This document shows, in pieces, positions 53,510 through 63,144 of a DNA stretch of 64,000 nt. The notes below the pieces were generated by a model. That model searched no databases. It saw only the letters and a program-made list of their open reading frames with translations, and was not told where the DNA came from. The DNA is from [Zimmermannella] faecalis ATCC 13722. Its GTDB lineage: Bacteria > Actinomycetota > Actinomycetes > Actinomycetales > Microbacteriaceae. The stretch spans positions 248,001-312,000 of the forward strand of contig NZ_KB907074.1 of assembly GCF_000381765.1 (NCBI RefSeq), read 5' to 3'. Position 1 is the stretch's first letter. Each line of letters opens with the position of its first letter. Position numbers and translations under genes: made by a program.

Positions 53510-53764
53510 GTGGATACTCTGCTCGTCATCCTGCAGGTGGTGCTCGCGGTCACGAGTGTGCTGCTGATCCTGTTCATCCTGTTGCACCGCGGCAAGGGCG
53601 GCGGCCTGAGCGACATGTTCGGCGGCGGCGTGACCTCGAGCGCGCAGTCATCCGGCGTGGCCGAGAAGAACCTCAACCGGCTCACCGTGTGGACCATGGT
53701 GATCTGGGGGCTCGCGATTATCGTCATCGGAATTCTCACGAAGTTCGCGACGCCGGTCGCGTAG
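53510..53764 (+). CDS. secG: Preprotein translocase subunit SecG
   Basis: Small subunit of the SecYEG membrane channel. 84 residues with two membrane helices (about 4-25 and 58-78) and the cytoplasmic loop HRGKGGGLSDMFGGGVTSSA typical of SecG. GTG start with AGAGGA upstream. Convergent with the pentose phosphate operon. Confidence 0.95.
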   Translation: MDTLLVILQVVLAVTSVLLILFILLHRGKGGGLSDMFGGGVTSSAQSSGVAEKNLNRLTVWTMVIWGLAIIVIGILTKFATPVA

Positions 53765-53772
53765 CCGGAAAA

Positions 53773-53813
53773 CGAGGGCGCGGCCGCGGGGCATCCCCGC
53801 AGCCGCGTCCTCG
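53773..53813. terminator. secG / pgl bidirectional terminator
   Basis: Imperfect inverted repeat with arms of about 19 bases (cgagggcgcggccgcgggg and its near complement) around CATC, between convergent genes. Confidence 0.8.
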
Positions 53814-53820
53814 TTTCCGC

Positions 53821-54582
53821 CTAGTTCGACGTACCGAGCGCAGCCGAGTCGGCGTACACGCGCACCTCGCGCACCGCCCGGATACGCCCGAGCGGCGACT
53901 CCTGCGGCGTCGCGGTACCTGAACGAGCGAGCGTGAGGGCCTGCGCCTTCGACTCGCCGGTCGCAAACAGCCAGGCTCGCTGTGCCGCGTCGAGCGCGCG
54001 GTACGTGAGCGTGAGGCGGCGCGGCGGCGGCTTGGGGGAGTCCTCGACTGCGACGACGAGTGCGTTCGACTCGGCGGGCAGCTGCCCGGGAAACAGCGAC
54101 GCGGTGTGGCCGTCGGGCCCCATGCCGAGGAGGGCGAGGTCGAGGCTCGGCACCCCGTCAGTGCCCTGCGGTGACGCGTGGCGTACGAAGCGCTGTTCGT
54201 AGTCGGCGGCCGCCGCCTCGATCTCGAGCCCAAGGTCGTCGGAGCCGGCAATGTGGAGTCGGCTCGCGTCGAAGCCGTCAGCGGCGCGCATGGCGGCGAC
54301 GACGGGCGTGGCGTTCCGGTCGGCGCCTCCGCGCGGAACGAAGCGCTCATCGACAAACCACACGTGGAGCCGCGACCAGTCGAGGCCCGCGGCATTGCCA
54401 GCGGTCACGATAGCCGGGACGACACGATCGGCGACCGAGCCACCGGAGACGCCGAGGTGCGCGACGCCAGCCGCGTCGATGCGCTCACCGAGCACGGCGA
54501 CGGCATCAGAAGCGAGGCGCTCGGCAAGCGCCTCCGGCAACTCCAGCGCGATGATCTCAGCATCGGCGAGTGCGACGGTCAT
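53821..54582 (-). CDS. pgl: 6-phosphogluconolactonase
   Basis: Hydrolyses 6-phosphogluconolactone, the Zwf product. 253 residues, DevB/SOL type. Motifs: LGVSGGSVADRV near 43, LHVWFVDERFVP near 71 and LLGMGPDGHTASLFPG near 150. ATG start overlaps the opcA stop by 4 bases. Last gene of the tkt operon. Confidence 0.95.
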   Translation of the reverse strand: MTVALADAEIIALELPEALAERLASDAVAVLGERIDAAGVAHLGVSGGSVADRVVPAIVTAGNAAGLDWSRLHVWFVDERFVPRGGADRNATPVVAAMRAADGFDASRLHIAGSDDLGLEIEAAAADYEQRFVRHASPQGTDGVPSLDLALLGMGPDGHTASLFPGQLPAESNALVVAVEDSPKPPPRRLTLTYRALDAAQRAWLFATGESKAQALTLARSGTATPQESPLGRIRAVREVRVYADSAALGTSN

Positions 54583-55532
54583 CGTTCCCGCTCCGTAAGC
54601 TCGGGGTTCGCCCGGGCGATCTCGGGCACGCCCTCGTTCAGCACGGTCGCGTAGACGGGATCGACCGCGAGGGAGCGGAGCTCCTCACTGAGCACCGAGT
54701 AGCGGTTGCGAATTGTGAGGGGCACGATCTGGTCGGGCTGATCGGGCTGGCTGAGGATCGCGGTGTCGGCGGCCGTGCGCTCGAGCTCGATAACCCCGTC
54801 TGCCCGGTGCAGCCGCACGGAGCGAAGGTTCCCCGCGATGTCGTCATCGGAGTGACGGAGCGCCACGTCGACACCGAGGTAGTGCCCGAGCCAGCCGGCC
54901 ATGAGCAGTGTGCTCGTCGTGAGATTCCGGTACGTCACCTCGGCGCGCGTGATCGGATCGTACGGCGGTTGGTCGAGCACCGAGGCGAGCTGGGCGCGCC
55001 ACCGGGTGATGCGAGCCCAGGCGAGGTTGGTGTCACCGTCCTCGTAGCCGTCCGACAGCGCGGCCAGCGTCGCGAAGGGCTGATCGACGTCGAAGCTGTC
55101 GACGATCCGAAGCTGCGCGAGCGCACCGAGCGGGTTCTGCGCGGGGTCGGTCTCACTGCAGTCTGGCCACCACGTGACGACCGGAGCGTCGGGTAGCAGC
55201 AGCGGCTGCACGAGTGAGGCGGGGTCCTCCGCGGTGCCGCCGCTCGCGTGGAGCACGACGACGTCGCTCGCGCCCGCATCCGAACCCACACGAATCTCGG
55301 CGTCGAGACGAGACCCCTCGCCGCCCGGATACGTGTGCACCACGATGACGCGCATGGGGTGTTCGCCCGATGCCTCGTTCGTCGCGCGAATGGCGTCTTC
55401 GTTCACGTCGTGCGCGTTCACCACGACGAGCGTGAGCACGCGACCGAGCGCGATCGCGCCACCCTCCTCGCGCAGCTGGACAAGCTGGCGGGCGATTTCT
55501 GACGAGTTCGTATCGTCGAGTGTGCGGATCAC
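54579..55532 (-). CDS. opcA: Glucose-6-phosphate dehydrogenase assembly protein OpcA
   Basis: Needed for Zwf assembly and activity in cyanobacteria and actinobacteria. 317 residues from GTG at 55532, giving VIRTLDDTNSSEIARQLVQLREE. VTWWPDCSETDPAQNPLGAL and DLAWARITRWR-like NLAWARITRWRAQLA are the conserved OpcA blocks. The start overlaps the zwf stop by 4 bases. The upstream in-frame extension of 20 residues lies inside zwf and is not conserved. Confidence 0.94.
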   Translation of the reverse strand: MIRTLDDTNSSEIARQLVQLREEGGAIALGRVLTLVVVNAHDVNEDAIRATNEASGEHPMRVIVVHTYPGGEGSRLDAEIRVGSDAGASDVVVLHASGGTAEDPASLVQPLLLPDAPVVTWWPDCSETDPAQNPLGALAQLRIVDSFDVDQPFATLAALSDGYEDGDTNLAWARITRWRAQLASVLDQPPYDPITRAEVTYRNLTTSTLLMAGWLGHYLGVDVALRHSDDDIAGNLRSVRLHRADGVIELERTAADTAILSQPDQPDQIVPLTIRNRYSVLSEELRSLAVDPVYATVLNEGVPEIARANPELTERER

Positions 55533-57067
55533 GGGCGCCTCCAGGTTCTGCCGTCGCGAGCGAGAAGTTCGACCGCGGATGCTGGACCCCACGAACCCGG
55601 CGCGTACGGCTCCGGTGCAGGCAGGGTCGACCAGTACTCCTCGACCGGGTCGAGGATCTTCCAGGACAGCTCAACCTCTTCCTGCCGCGGGAACAGCGGC
55701 GGGTCGCCGAGGAGCACGTCGAGAATGAGTCGCTCGTACGCTTCGGGGCTCGACTCCGTGAAGGCATGGCCGTAGCCCATGTCCATGGTCACGTCGCGCA
55801 CGCGCAGGCCGGGCCCCGGAACCTTCGATCCGAACCGCATCGTGACGCCCTCGTCGGGCTGGACCCGAATGACGAGTGCGTTCGGGCCGAGGGAGACCCG
55901 GTCGGCGGGGGAGAAGAGGTAGTCGGGCGCCTGCTTGAAGGTGACGGCGATCTCGGTCACCCGTCGCCCGAGGCGCTTGCCGGTGCGGAGATAGAACGGC
56001 ACCCCGAGCCACCGCCGAGTATGGATCTCGAGGCGCATCGCCGCGAAGGTCTCTGTCGTCGATTCGGGGTTCATCCCCTCCTCTTCGAGGAATCCCGGCA
56101 CGTACACGCCGCCCTGCCAGCCCGCCGAATACTGCCCGCGGGCCGTCGTGGCGGCGAGGTCGTCGCCGAGGTGCACGGCCGAGAGCACCTTCTCTTTCTC
56201 GGCACGGAGGTGTTCCGCGGCGAAGCTCAGTGGCTCCTCCATTGCGGTGAGCGCGAGGAGCTGCAGCAGGTGGTTCTGGATGACGTCGCGGGCCGCGCCC
56301 ACGCCGTCGTAGTACCCGGCTCGTCCCGCGACGCCGATGTCCTCTGCCATCGTGATCTGCACGTGGTCGACCCAGTTCGCGTTCCAGAGTGGCTCGAACA
56401 TCGTGTTCGCGAAGCGAAGCGCGAGCATGTTCTGCACGGTCTCTTTGCCGAGGTAGTGGTCGATGCGGAAAATCGAGTCGCTCGGGAACACACCCTCGAC
56501 GATGCCGTTGAGTTCCCGTGCTGACTCGAGGTCGTGGCCGAACGGCTTCTCGATAATGACGCGACGCCACGAGCCCTTCGGCGCCTCGGTGAGGCCGGAG
56601 GCGCGAAGCTGCCCGGTCACCTCGGCGAACGAGCGCGGCGGAATCGACAGGTAGAACGCGTAGTTACCGCGAGTGCCACGCTCGAGGTCGAGCCGTGCGA
56701 GCGTGTCGCGCAGTCGCGTGAACGCCGCGTCGTCGTCGAAGTCGCCCGAGACGAAGCGGATGCCCTTCGAGAGCTGCAGCCAGACCTCCTCGTTCCACTC
56801 GGTGCGCGCGTGGGCCTCGGCGCTCTCGCGCACGAAGTTCCGGAACTCGTCGTCGCTCCACTCGCGTCGACCGAAGCCGACGATGCCGAACGACGGCGAC
56901 AGGAGACCGCGATTCGCGAGGTCATAGACCGCCGGCAACAGCTTCTTGCGGCTGAGGTCACCGGTGACACCGAAGAACACGAGGTTGCTCGGGCCCGAAA
57001 TGCGATCGAGGCGCCGCTCGCCAGCCGGGCGAAGCGGATTGGTGCTCGGTGGGGTGGACAGGGGCAC
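55529..57067 (-). CDS. zwf: Glucose-6-phosphate 1-dehydrogenase
   Basis: First step of the oxidative pentose phosphate pathway, making NADPH. 512 residues. NADP-binding GVTGDLSRKKLLPAVYDL near 33, VIIEKPFGHDL near 171 and the substrate signature RIDHYLGKE near 201. GTG start, 3 bases after pgi. Coupled to opcA. Confidence 0.96.
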   Translation of the reverse strand: MPLSTPPSTNPLRPAGERRLDRISGPSNLVFFGVTGDLSRKKLLPAVYDLANRGLLSPSFGIVGFGRREWSDDEFRNFVRESAEAHARTEWNEEVWLQLSKGIRFVSGDFDDDAAFTRLRDTLARLDLERGTRGNYAFYLSIPPRSFAEVTGQLRASGLTEAPKGSWRRVIIEKPFGHDLESARELNGIVEGVFPSDSIFRIDHYLGKETVQNMLALRFANTMFEPLWNANWVDHVQITMAEDIGVAGRAGYYDGVGAARDVIQNHLLQLLALTAMEEPLSFAAEHLRAEKEKVLSAVHLGDDLAATTARGQYSAGWQGGVYVPGFLEEEGMNPESTTETFAAMRLEIHTRRWLGVPFYLRTGKRLGRRVTEIAVTFKQAPDYLFSPADRVSLGPNALVIRVQPDEGVTMRFGSKVPGPGLRVRDVTMDMGYGHAFTESSPEAYERLILDVLLGDPPLFPRQEEVELSWKILDPVEEYWSTLPAPEPYAPGSWGPASAVELLARDGRTWRRP

Positions 57068-57070
57068 GAT

Positions 57071-58672
57071 CTAGATTTCTCCGAGGAGTCGCACGAGCTG
57101 CTGCACGCCCCCGGTCTCGTCCGTGAGGTTGAGCTGGAGCACGGGCATCCCGTGGTCGGCGAGCACCGAGGCGTCGCCGGCCGCCTGGGCGTGGATGAGC
57201 CCGCCGTACGAGAAGGGGCGGTCGGGAATTGCGATCTCGGCCTTCGAATCGGTGGTGATCTGCAGGAACACGCCGACGCGGGGGCCGCCCTTGTGGAACT
57301 GCCCCGTCGAGTGGAGGAAGCGGGGACCCCAGCCGAAGGTCACGGGGCGGCGGGCGCGGTGCGCCACGGCGTCGCGGATCTGCGTGAGTTCGCCAAGCCC
57401 GAGGCGGTTTGCGTAGGCCTGAATCGCGACGTAGCCACCCTCGGGAAGCTGAGCAAGCAGCGACTCGATGGCGCCGAGCACGGTCGACTGGTTTGCGGTG
57501 ACCGCGTCGCTGCCGCGCACCTCGATGTCGCCCTCCGTGAACGCGGGCGCCGTCGGTGCCGGCGTCTCGTCGAGCAGCGCACGCGCAGCGACCTTGGCCG
57601 ACTCGACGTCGGGCTGGTCGTACGGGTTGATGCCGAGGAGCTGCCCCGCGACCGCCACGGCGACCTCCCACAGCAGCATCTGCTCGGGGAGCGAGCCCGA
57701 GACGTTGATCTCGTCGCCGAGCGCCGGTTCTGCCGCCGCATCCGCGACGAGTCGCACGACCTGAAGGTCAGGAATGGGAAGTCCGACCTCGGGCGCGTCC
57801 TGGCCGAGCACGACCGGGAGCAGGCCCTTGCCCTCCTTGCCCGTCGATTCGGCGATGAGCTGCTCGGCCCAGTCACCGAACCCAACGATGTCGGTGCCCT
57901 GCTCGACGACGCCGACATAGGTCTTCACCGGGTCACCGCCGGCGAGGGCGGCGCCAAGCACGAGGCCTGGGTTCTGCGGCGAGTCGGCTTCGAGGTCATC
58001 GACGACCGACGCGACCGGGGCGAGGAACGCACCGAGGTCGAGCCCGGCGAGCCCGGCCGGCACGAGGCCGAACGCGGTCATCGCCGAGAAACGACCGCCG
58101 ACACTCGGGTCGGCGAGGAATACCCGGAAGCCTGCCGCCCTCGAGGCCTGCTCAAGCGGCGATCCCGGGTCGGTGACGATGAAGATCCGCTCGGTCGGGT
58201 CGATGCCCGCCTCGGTGAACGCGGCGACGAAGCTTCGTCGCTGCGAGTCGGTTTCGAGCGTCGAGCCCGACTTCGACGAGACGACGACCGCGGTTCGCTC
58301 GAGGTCGGTCTGCACCGACTCGGCGACCTGTCCGGGATCGGTCGAGTCGAGCACGACGAGCGGCAGGCCGGCGGTGCGGGTCATCACCTCGGGCGCGAGC
58401 GAGGAGCCGCCCATGCCGCACAGCACGATGCGGTCGACGCCCTTCGCCGCGAGGTCTGAGCGCAGCTGCGCGACCTCGTCGACCAGGGGAGCCGAGACCT
58501 GCGCGGCCTCGACCCAGCCGAGCCGCTTCGACGACTCATCCTCGGCGGCGGTACCCCAGAGCGTGTGATCCTTCGCGAACAATCGGCTCGCGAACTTCTC
58601 GCTCACGAGGCGATCGAGATGGCGTTGCACTGCCTCGGTGGCGGCGCCGGAGGTGGAAACCTTGATCGACAT
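57071..58672 (-). CDS. pgi: Glucose-6-phosphate isomerase
   Basis: Interconverts glucose 6-phosphate and fructose 6-phosphate. 533 residues with two sugar isomerase domains: GGSSLAPEVM near 90, VVSSKSGSTLETDSQRRSF near 132 and GGYVAIQAYANRLGLGELTQI in the second. It belongs to the Pgi type found in the tal-pgi-zwf operons of actinobacteria (distantly related to the E. coli enzyme). AAAGGAGC precedes the ATG. Confidence 0.92.
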   Translation of the reverse strand: MSIKVSTSGAATEAVQRHLDRLVSEKFASRLFAKDHTLWGTAAEDESSKRLGWVEAAQVSAPLVDEVAQLRSDLAAKGVDRIVLCGMGGSSLAPEVMTRTAGLPLVVLDSTDPGQVAESVQTDLERTAVVVSSKSGSTLETDSQRRSFVAAFTEAGIDPTERIFIVTDPGSPLEQASRAAGFRVFLADPSVGGRFSAMTAFGLVPAGLAGLDLGAFLAPVASVVDDLEADSPQNPGLVLGAALAGGDPVKTYVGVVEQGTDIVGFGDWAEQLIAESTGKEGKGLLPVVLGQDAPEVGLPIPDLQVVRLVADAAAEPALGDEINVSGSLPEQMLLWEVAVAVAGQLLGINPYDQPDVESAKVAARALLDETPAPTAPAFTEGDIEVRGSDAVTANQSTVLGAIESLLAQLPEGGYVAIQAYANRLGLGELTQIRDAVAHRARRPVTFGWGPRFLHSTGQFHKGGPRVGVFLQITTDSKAEIAIPDRPFSYGGLIHAQAAGDASVLADHGMPVLQLNLTDETGGVQQLVRLLGEI

Positions 58673-58693
58673 GGTGCGCTCCTTTGCGTCGGG

Positions 58694-59803
58694 TTACTTG
58701 TGCTGCGCGAGCTGGTCGGTGACGGTCTGCTGGAGTTCCGACCAGGCGACCTTGAACTTGTCGACGCCCTCGACCTCGAGCAGCTCGACGACCTCGGTGT
58801 ACGAGACGCCGAGGGCATCGAGCTCATCGAGCAGGATGTTCGCGTCGTGGTAGCCGTCGGTGACGGTGTTGCCGGTGATCTCGCCGTGGTCGGCGACCGC
58901 GTTCAGGGTGCCCTCGGGCATCGTGTTCACGGTCTGCGGAGCGACGAGCTCGGTGACATAGAGGGTGTCGGGCAGCGAGGGATCCTTGACGCCGGTCGAC
59001 GCCCAGAGCGGGCGCTGCAGGTGGGCGCCCTCAGACAGCAGCAGCTTGGCACGCTCCGAGGCGAACGATTCCTCGAACACCTGGTAGGCGAGTCGCGCGT
59101 TCGCGACGCCGGCCTTGCCCTTGAGGGCGGTTGCTTCATCGGTGCCGAGGGCATCGAGGCGCTTGTCGATTTCGACGTCGACGCGGCTCACGAAGAACGA
59201 GGCGACCGAGCGGATGCCCGAAAGGTCGTGGCCACGCTCGCGGGCCTGCTCGAGGCCGGTGAGGTACGCGTTGATGACCTCGCGGTAGCGGGGCAGCGAG
59301 AAGATGAGCGTCACGTTCACCGAGATGCCGCTCGCGATGGCCTCCGTGATTGCGGGCAGGCCCTCCTTGGTCGCGGGAATCTTGATCATGACGTTGCGGC
59401 GGTCGACGAGCTCCCAGAGCTGCTTCGCTTCGGCGATCGTTCCGTCGGTGTCGTTCGCGAGCAGCGGCGAGACCTCGATCGAGACACGGCCGTCTTCGCC
59501 GTTCGTGGCGTCGGCGAGCGGCGCGAACAGGTCGCAGGCGCTGCGCACGTCGGTCGTCGTGATGACGGTGATCGCCTCGTCGGTCGTCGCCGAGCCGGCG
59601 GCCAGCTCGCGCACCTGTGGCTCATAGGCGGCGCCGTTCTTCAGCGCGGCGGCGAAGATCGATGGGTTCGTGGTGACGCCGACGACGTTGCGGTCGTCGA
59701 TGAGGCCCTGGAGCGAGCCCGAGTCGAGCCGCTCGCGGGAGAGGTCGTCGAGCCAGATGCTGACGCCCTCGTCGGAAAGCTGTTGCGTATTTGTGTTCGA
59801 CAT
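58694..59803 (-). CDS. tal: Transaldolase
   Basis: Moves a three-carbon unit between sugar phosphates. 369 residues from ATG at 59803 (AGGGA upstream). [13 protein letters not shown] near 42; the Schiff-base Lys is in [11 protein letters not shown] near 138; [20 protein letters not shown] follows. An ATG five codons earlier is possible but farther from the ribosome-binding site pattern. Actinobacterial long-form TalB-like class. Confidence 0.95.
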   Translation of the reverse strand: MSNTNTQQLSDEGVSIWLDDLSRERLDSGSLQGLIDDRNVVGVTTNPSIFAAALKNGAAYEPQVRELAAGSATTDEAITVITTTDVRSACDLFAPLADATNGEDGRVSIEVSPLLANDTDGTIAEAKQLWELVDRRNVMIKIPATKEGLPAITEAIASGISVNVTLIFSLPRYREVINAYLTGLEQARERGHDLSGIRSVASFFVSRVDVEIDKRLDALGTDEATALKGKAGVANARLAYQVFEESFASERAKLLLSEGAHLQRPLWASTGVKDPSLPDTLYVTELVAPQTVNTMPEGTLNAVADHGEITGNTVTDGYHDANILLDELDALGVSYTEVVELLEVEGVDKFKVAWSELQQTVTDQLAQHK

Positions 59804-59844
59804 GGGAAATCCCTTCAAAAGTTTGTGTACGCGCAGTTGGCCGG

Positions 59845-61941
59845 CTACTCGGCCGAGAGCGAGGCACGGGCCGCCTCGACAACTGCCTCAGTGGTGATGC
59901 CGTAGCGGCGGAGCATCTCGTCGCCGTCGGCGGAGGCGCCGAAGATTTCGACCGAAACCGAGCGACCGCGGGTGCCCAGGAACGGCGCCCAGGTGAGCGC
60001 GAGGCCGGCTTCGACGCTGACGCGCGCCGTCACTGCAGCCGGAAGCACCGACTCGCGGTAGTCGTCAGGCTGCGCCGTGAACCACTCCTGTGACGGCATC
60101 GCGACGACACGGGTCGCCGTGCCCTCAGACTCGAGTACGTCGCGGGCCGCAAGGGCGAGCTGTACCTCGGAGCCGGTGGCAATCAGGATTACCTCGGGCG
60201 CGCCGGAACGCGCTTCGGCGAGCACGTAGCCGCCCTTCGTCACGTTCGCGGCCGACGCGAGGACATCGCCCGACGCCGCACCATCGCCACGCTCGAGTGC
60301 GGGCAGGTCTTGACGCGAGAGCACGAGTCCGACGGGGCCGCCTCGGTGCGACAGCGTCGCGAGCCAGGCCTGCGCCGTCTCGGCGGCGTCGCTCGGGCGA
60401 ACGACCGTCAGGTTCGGGATCGCTCGCAGCGACGTGAGCGACTCGACGGGCTGGTGCGTCGGTCCGTCGCCGCCAAGCGCGATCGAGTCGTGGGTCCACA
60501 CGTAGATCGACGGGATGTCCATGAGCGCCGCGAGGCGCACGGCCGGCCGCATGTAGTCGCTGAACATGAGGAACGTGCCGCCGAAGGCGCGCGTCGGCCC
60601 GTGGAGCACGATGCCGTTCAGAATCGCCGCCATTGCGTGCTCGCGAATGCCGAAGTGGAGAACCCGGCCGTACGGCTGCGCAGTCCAGGTGCTCGTCGAG
60701 TGCTCGGCGGGCGCGAACGAGTCGGTCTTTTCGATCGTCGTGTTGTTTGAGCCGGCGAGGTCGGCCGAGCCGCCCCACAGCTCGGGGAGGAGCGGTGCGA
60801 GGGCGTTGATCGTCTTGCCCGACGCCTTGCGGGTCGACATCTTCGCGGCGTCGGCGAAGTCGGGAAGCGCATCCTCGATGCCCTCGGGGAGCTCACCCGC
60901 GAGGAGTCGGTCGAGCAGCGCCTTGCGCTCGGGCTCACGCTCGGCCCAGGCGTCGAAGTCCTGCTGCCACTGCGCACGAACCTCGCGCATCCGGTCGCCA
61001 AGCTCGCGGGTGTGTGCGAGCACATCATCTTCGACCTGGAACGTCGCGTCGGGGTCGAAGCCGAGCAGTTCCTTTGTCGCACGAATCTCGTCGGCGCCGA
61101 GCGCCGAGCCGTGCGAGGCACCGGTGTTCTGCGCGCTCGGGGCCGGGAAGGCGATGTGGTTCTTCAGGATGATCAGGGTCGGTCGGTCGAGCTCGCCCTG
61201 CGCGGTCGAGATCGCCTCGGCGAGGTCGGGCACATCTTCGGTCACCTTGCCGTCGGCACCGAGCCAGTTCACCTCGAGCACCTGCCAGCCGTACGACTCG
61301 TAGCGCTCGGCGACGTCTTCGGTGAAGGCGATGTCGGTGTCGTCTTCGATCGAGATCTGGTTCGCGTCATAGATGACGATGAGGCGACCGAGCTGCTGGT
61401 GGCCCGCGAGCGAGGAGGCCTCGCTCGTCACACCTTCCTGCAGATCGCCATCGCCAGCGATGACGTACGTGAAGTGGTCGAAGGGGCTCGTGCCGGCCTC
61501 GGCCTCGGGATCGAACAGGCCGCGCTCGTACCGCTGGGCGTAGGCGAAGCCGACTGCGGTGGCAAGCCCCTGGCCGAGCGGGCCGGTCGTCATCTCGACG
61601 TGCTTGAGATGGCCGTACTCGGGGTGGCCCGCGAGCGGGGAGCCCCACTGGCGAAGGTGACGGAAATCGTCGAGTTCGACACCGAAGCCGCCGAGGAACA
61701 GCTGCGTGTACTGCGTGAGGCCGGCGTGGCCGTTCGACAGGATGAAGCGATCGCGGCCGAGCCAGTCTGCGTCGGCGGGGTCGTGCCGCATGACGTGCTG
61801 ATAGAGGAGCGTGGCCAGCGGTGCGAGACTCATCGGCGTGCCGGGATGGCCACCTCCAGCGTTCTCCACAGCATCTGCGGCGAGGAGACGGGCGGTGTCT
61901 GCGGCCCGCTGGTCGAGGTCGGTCCACGTAAAGTTGGTCAC
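59845..61941 (-). CDS. tkt: Transketolase
   Basis: Moves two-carbon units between sugar phosphates with thiamine diphosphate. 698 residues. [20 protein letters not shown] near 27, the ThDP motif [20 protein letters not shown] near 162, and the C-terminal half with [20 protein letters not shown] start with GGAGGA upstream. First gene of the six-gene pentose phosphate operon; divergent from ctaB with a 155-base gap. Confidence 0.96.
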   Translation of the reverse strand: MTNFTWTDLDQRAADTARLLAADAVENAGGGHPGTPMSLAPLATLLYQHVMRHDPADADWLGRDRFILSNGHAGLTQYTQLFLGGFGVELDDFRHLRQWGSPLAGHPEYGHLKHVEMTTGPLGQGLATAVGFAYAQRYERGLFDPEAEAGTSPFDHFTYVIAGDGDLQEGVTSEASSLAGHQQLGRLIVIYDANQISIEDDTDIAFTEDVAERYESYGWQVLEVNWLGADGKVTEDVPDLAEAISTAQGELDRPTLIILKNHIAFPAPSAQNTGASHGSALGADEIRATKELLGFDPDATFQVEDDVLAHTRELGDRMREVRAQWQQDFDAWAEREPERKALLDRLLAGELPEGIEDALPDFADAAKMSTRKASGKTINALAPLLPELWGGSADLAGSNNTTIEKTDSFAPAEHSTSTWTAQPYGRVLHFGIREHAMAAILNGIVLHGPTRAFGGTFLMFSDYMRPAVRLAALMDIPSIYVWTHDSIALGGDGPTHQPVESLTSLRAIPNLTVVRPSDAAETAQAWLATLSHRGGPVGLVLSRQDLPALERGDGAASGDVLASAANVTKGGYVLAEARSGAPEVILIATGSEVQLALAARDVLESEGTATRVVAMPSQEWFTAQPDDYRESVLPAAVTARVSVEAGLALTWAPFLGTRGRSVSVEIFGASADGDEMLRRYGITTEAVVEAARASLSAE

Positions 61942-62057
61942 AGGTGTCCTCCTACAAAAGGGTGAGGTCGAGTCGCTCCTGTGGCGACCAATTCAGCCTA
62001 GTCCGAACGGGTGTGCGCGAGCCCAGTGGGCCTTCTCGGCGCGCGGTAGATTCCGGG

Positions 62058-62063
62058 TAGACT
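62058..62063 (+). promoter_or_regulatory. Putative ctaB -10 element
   Basis: TAGACT in the tkt/ctaB divergent gap, about 33 bases before the ctaB GTG, with GGAGGGAG between. Confidence 0.38.
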
Positions 62064-62096
62064 TGGAGGGAGAGGCGAGTAAAGGGCAGGTATTCT

Positions 62097-63065
62097 GTGA
62101 CGATCGATCGATTGGCCGGCGCGTCAAACGCCGTAACATCCGCGTCAACGCGCGTTGGCGCGTCTGAGTCGATCGGCGTCAAACGCAAGTTGAAGGCCTA
62201 CGTCGCCCTCACGAAACCGCGCATCATTGAGCTCCTGCTCATCACGACCCTGCCGACGATGCTGCTCGCGGCTCGCGGGTTCCCGTCTGTCTGGCTCATG
62301 CTCGGGGTGCTCGTTGGCGGCGCTCTCTCGGCGGGGAGCGCGAACGCGTTCAACTGCTACCTCGACCGCGACATTGATCGTGTGATGAAGCGCACCGAAA
62401 AGCGCCCGCTCGTGACCGGCGAGCTCTCCGACCGCGAGGCGCTCGTGTTCGCGTGGGCGCTCGGCGTGATCTCGACGGCCGTGCTGTGGCTCGTCGCGAA
62501 CCCGCTCACGGCCGGCTTGTCGGTCGGGGCGATTCTGCTCTACGTCGTGCTGTACACGATGCTGCTGAAGCGCCGCACCGATCAGAACATCGTGTGGGGC
62601 GGTGTCGCCGGGTGTATGCCGGTGCTCATCGGCTGGGCGTCGGTGACCAACTCCCTGTCGTGGGAAGCGCTCGTACTCTTCCTCATCATCTTCCTCTGGA
62701 CTCCCGCCCACTACTGGCCGCTGTCGGTGAAGTACCGCGACGACTACGACCGCGCCGACGTGCCCATGTTGTCGGTAACTGAGGGCGAGGGCTCCGTCGC
62801 ACTGCAGTCGGTCATCTACGCGTGGGCGACCGTCATTGGCAGCTTGGTACTCATTCCCCTCGCGCCGATGGGTTGGGTCTACACCGTCGCTGCGCTCGGC
62901 GCTGGCGCCTGGTTCGTCATCGAGGCGCACCTGCTCTACGCCAACGTCGTGCGGGCAACCGGCGCCTCGAACCCGATGCGGGTGTTCCACCTGTCGATTC
63001 TCTACCTCACGATCGTGTTCATCGCGGTCGGCGTTGACCCCCTCGTCTTCCTGCCGATCGGGTAA
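62097..63065 (+). CDS. ctaB: Protoheme IX farnesyltransferase (heme O synthase)
   Basis: Converts heme B to heme O for terminal oxidases. 322 residues with about eight to nine membrane helices. Prenyl-diphosphate motif [20 protein letters not shown] near 84 and a second aspartate-rich loop KRRTDQN near 158. The first 30 residues are polar. GTG start. It stands with ctaA, so the cell very likely makes heme A for an aa3 oxidase. Confidence 0.95.
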   Translation: MTIDRLAGASNAVTSASTRVGASESIGVKRKLKAYVALTKPRIIELLLITTLPTMLLAARGFPSVWLMLGVLVGGALSAGSANAFNCYLDRDIDRVMKRTEKRPLVTGELSDREALVFAWALGVISTAVLWLVANPLTAGLSVGAILLYVVLYTMLLKRRTDQNIVWGGVAGCMPVLIGWASVTNSLSWEALVLFLIIFLWTPAHYWPLSVKYRDDYDRADVPMLSVTEGEGSVALQSVIYAWATVIGSLVLIPLAPMGWVYTVAALGAGAWFVIEAHLLYANVVRATGASNPMRVFHLSILYLTIVFIAVGVDPLVFLPIG

Positions 63066-63091
63066 CTTCTCGAGGCCTTGGCGCCAGAGAA

Positions 63092-63131
63092 AACGCGGCC
63101 GCCCTCCCAAGCACGGGAGGGCGGCCGCGTT
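63092..63131. terminator. ctaB / ctaA bidirectional terminator
   Basis: Perfect 17-base arms (aacgcggccgccctccc and its complement) around AAGCAC, between convergent genes. Confidence 0.85.
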
Positions 63132-63144
63132 GTGTAAACCGGGG

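Noticed and set aside
54178-59905. Forward-strand open frames over the pentose phosphate operon (up to 641 codons)
   Set aside because: All are antisense to pgl, opcA, zwf, pgi and tal, which carry full family motifs.
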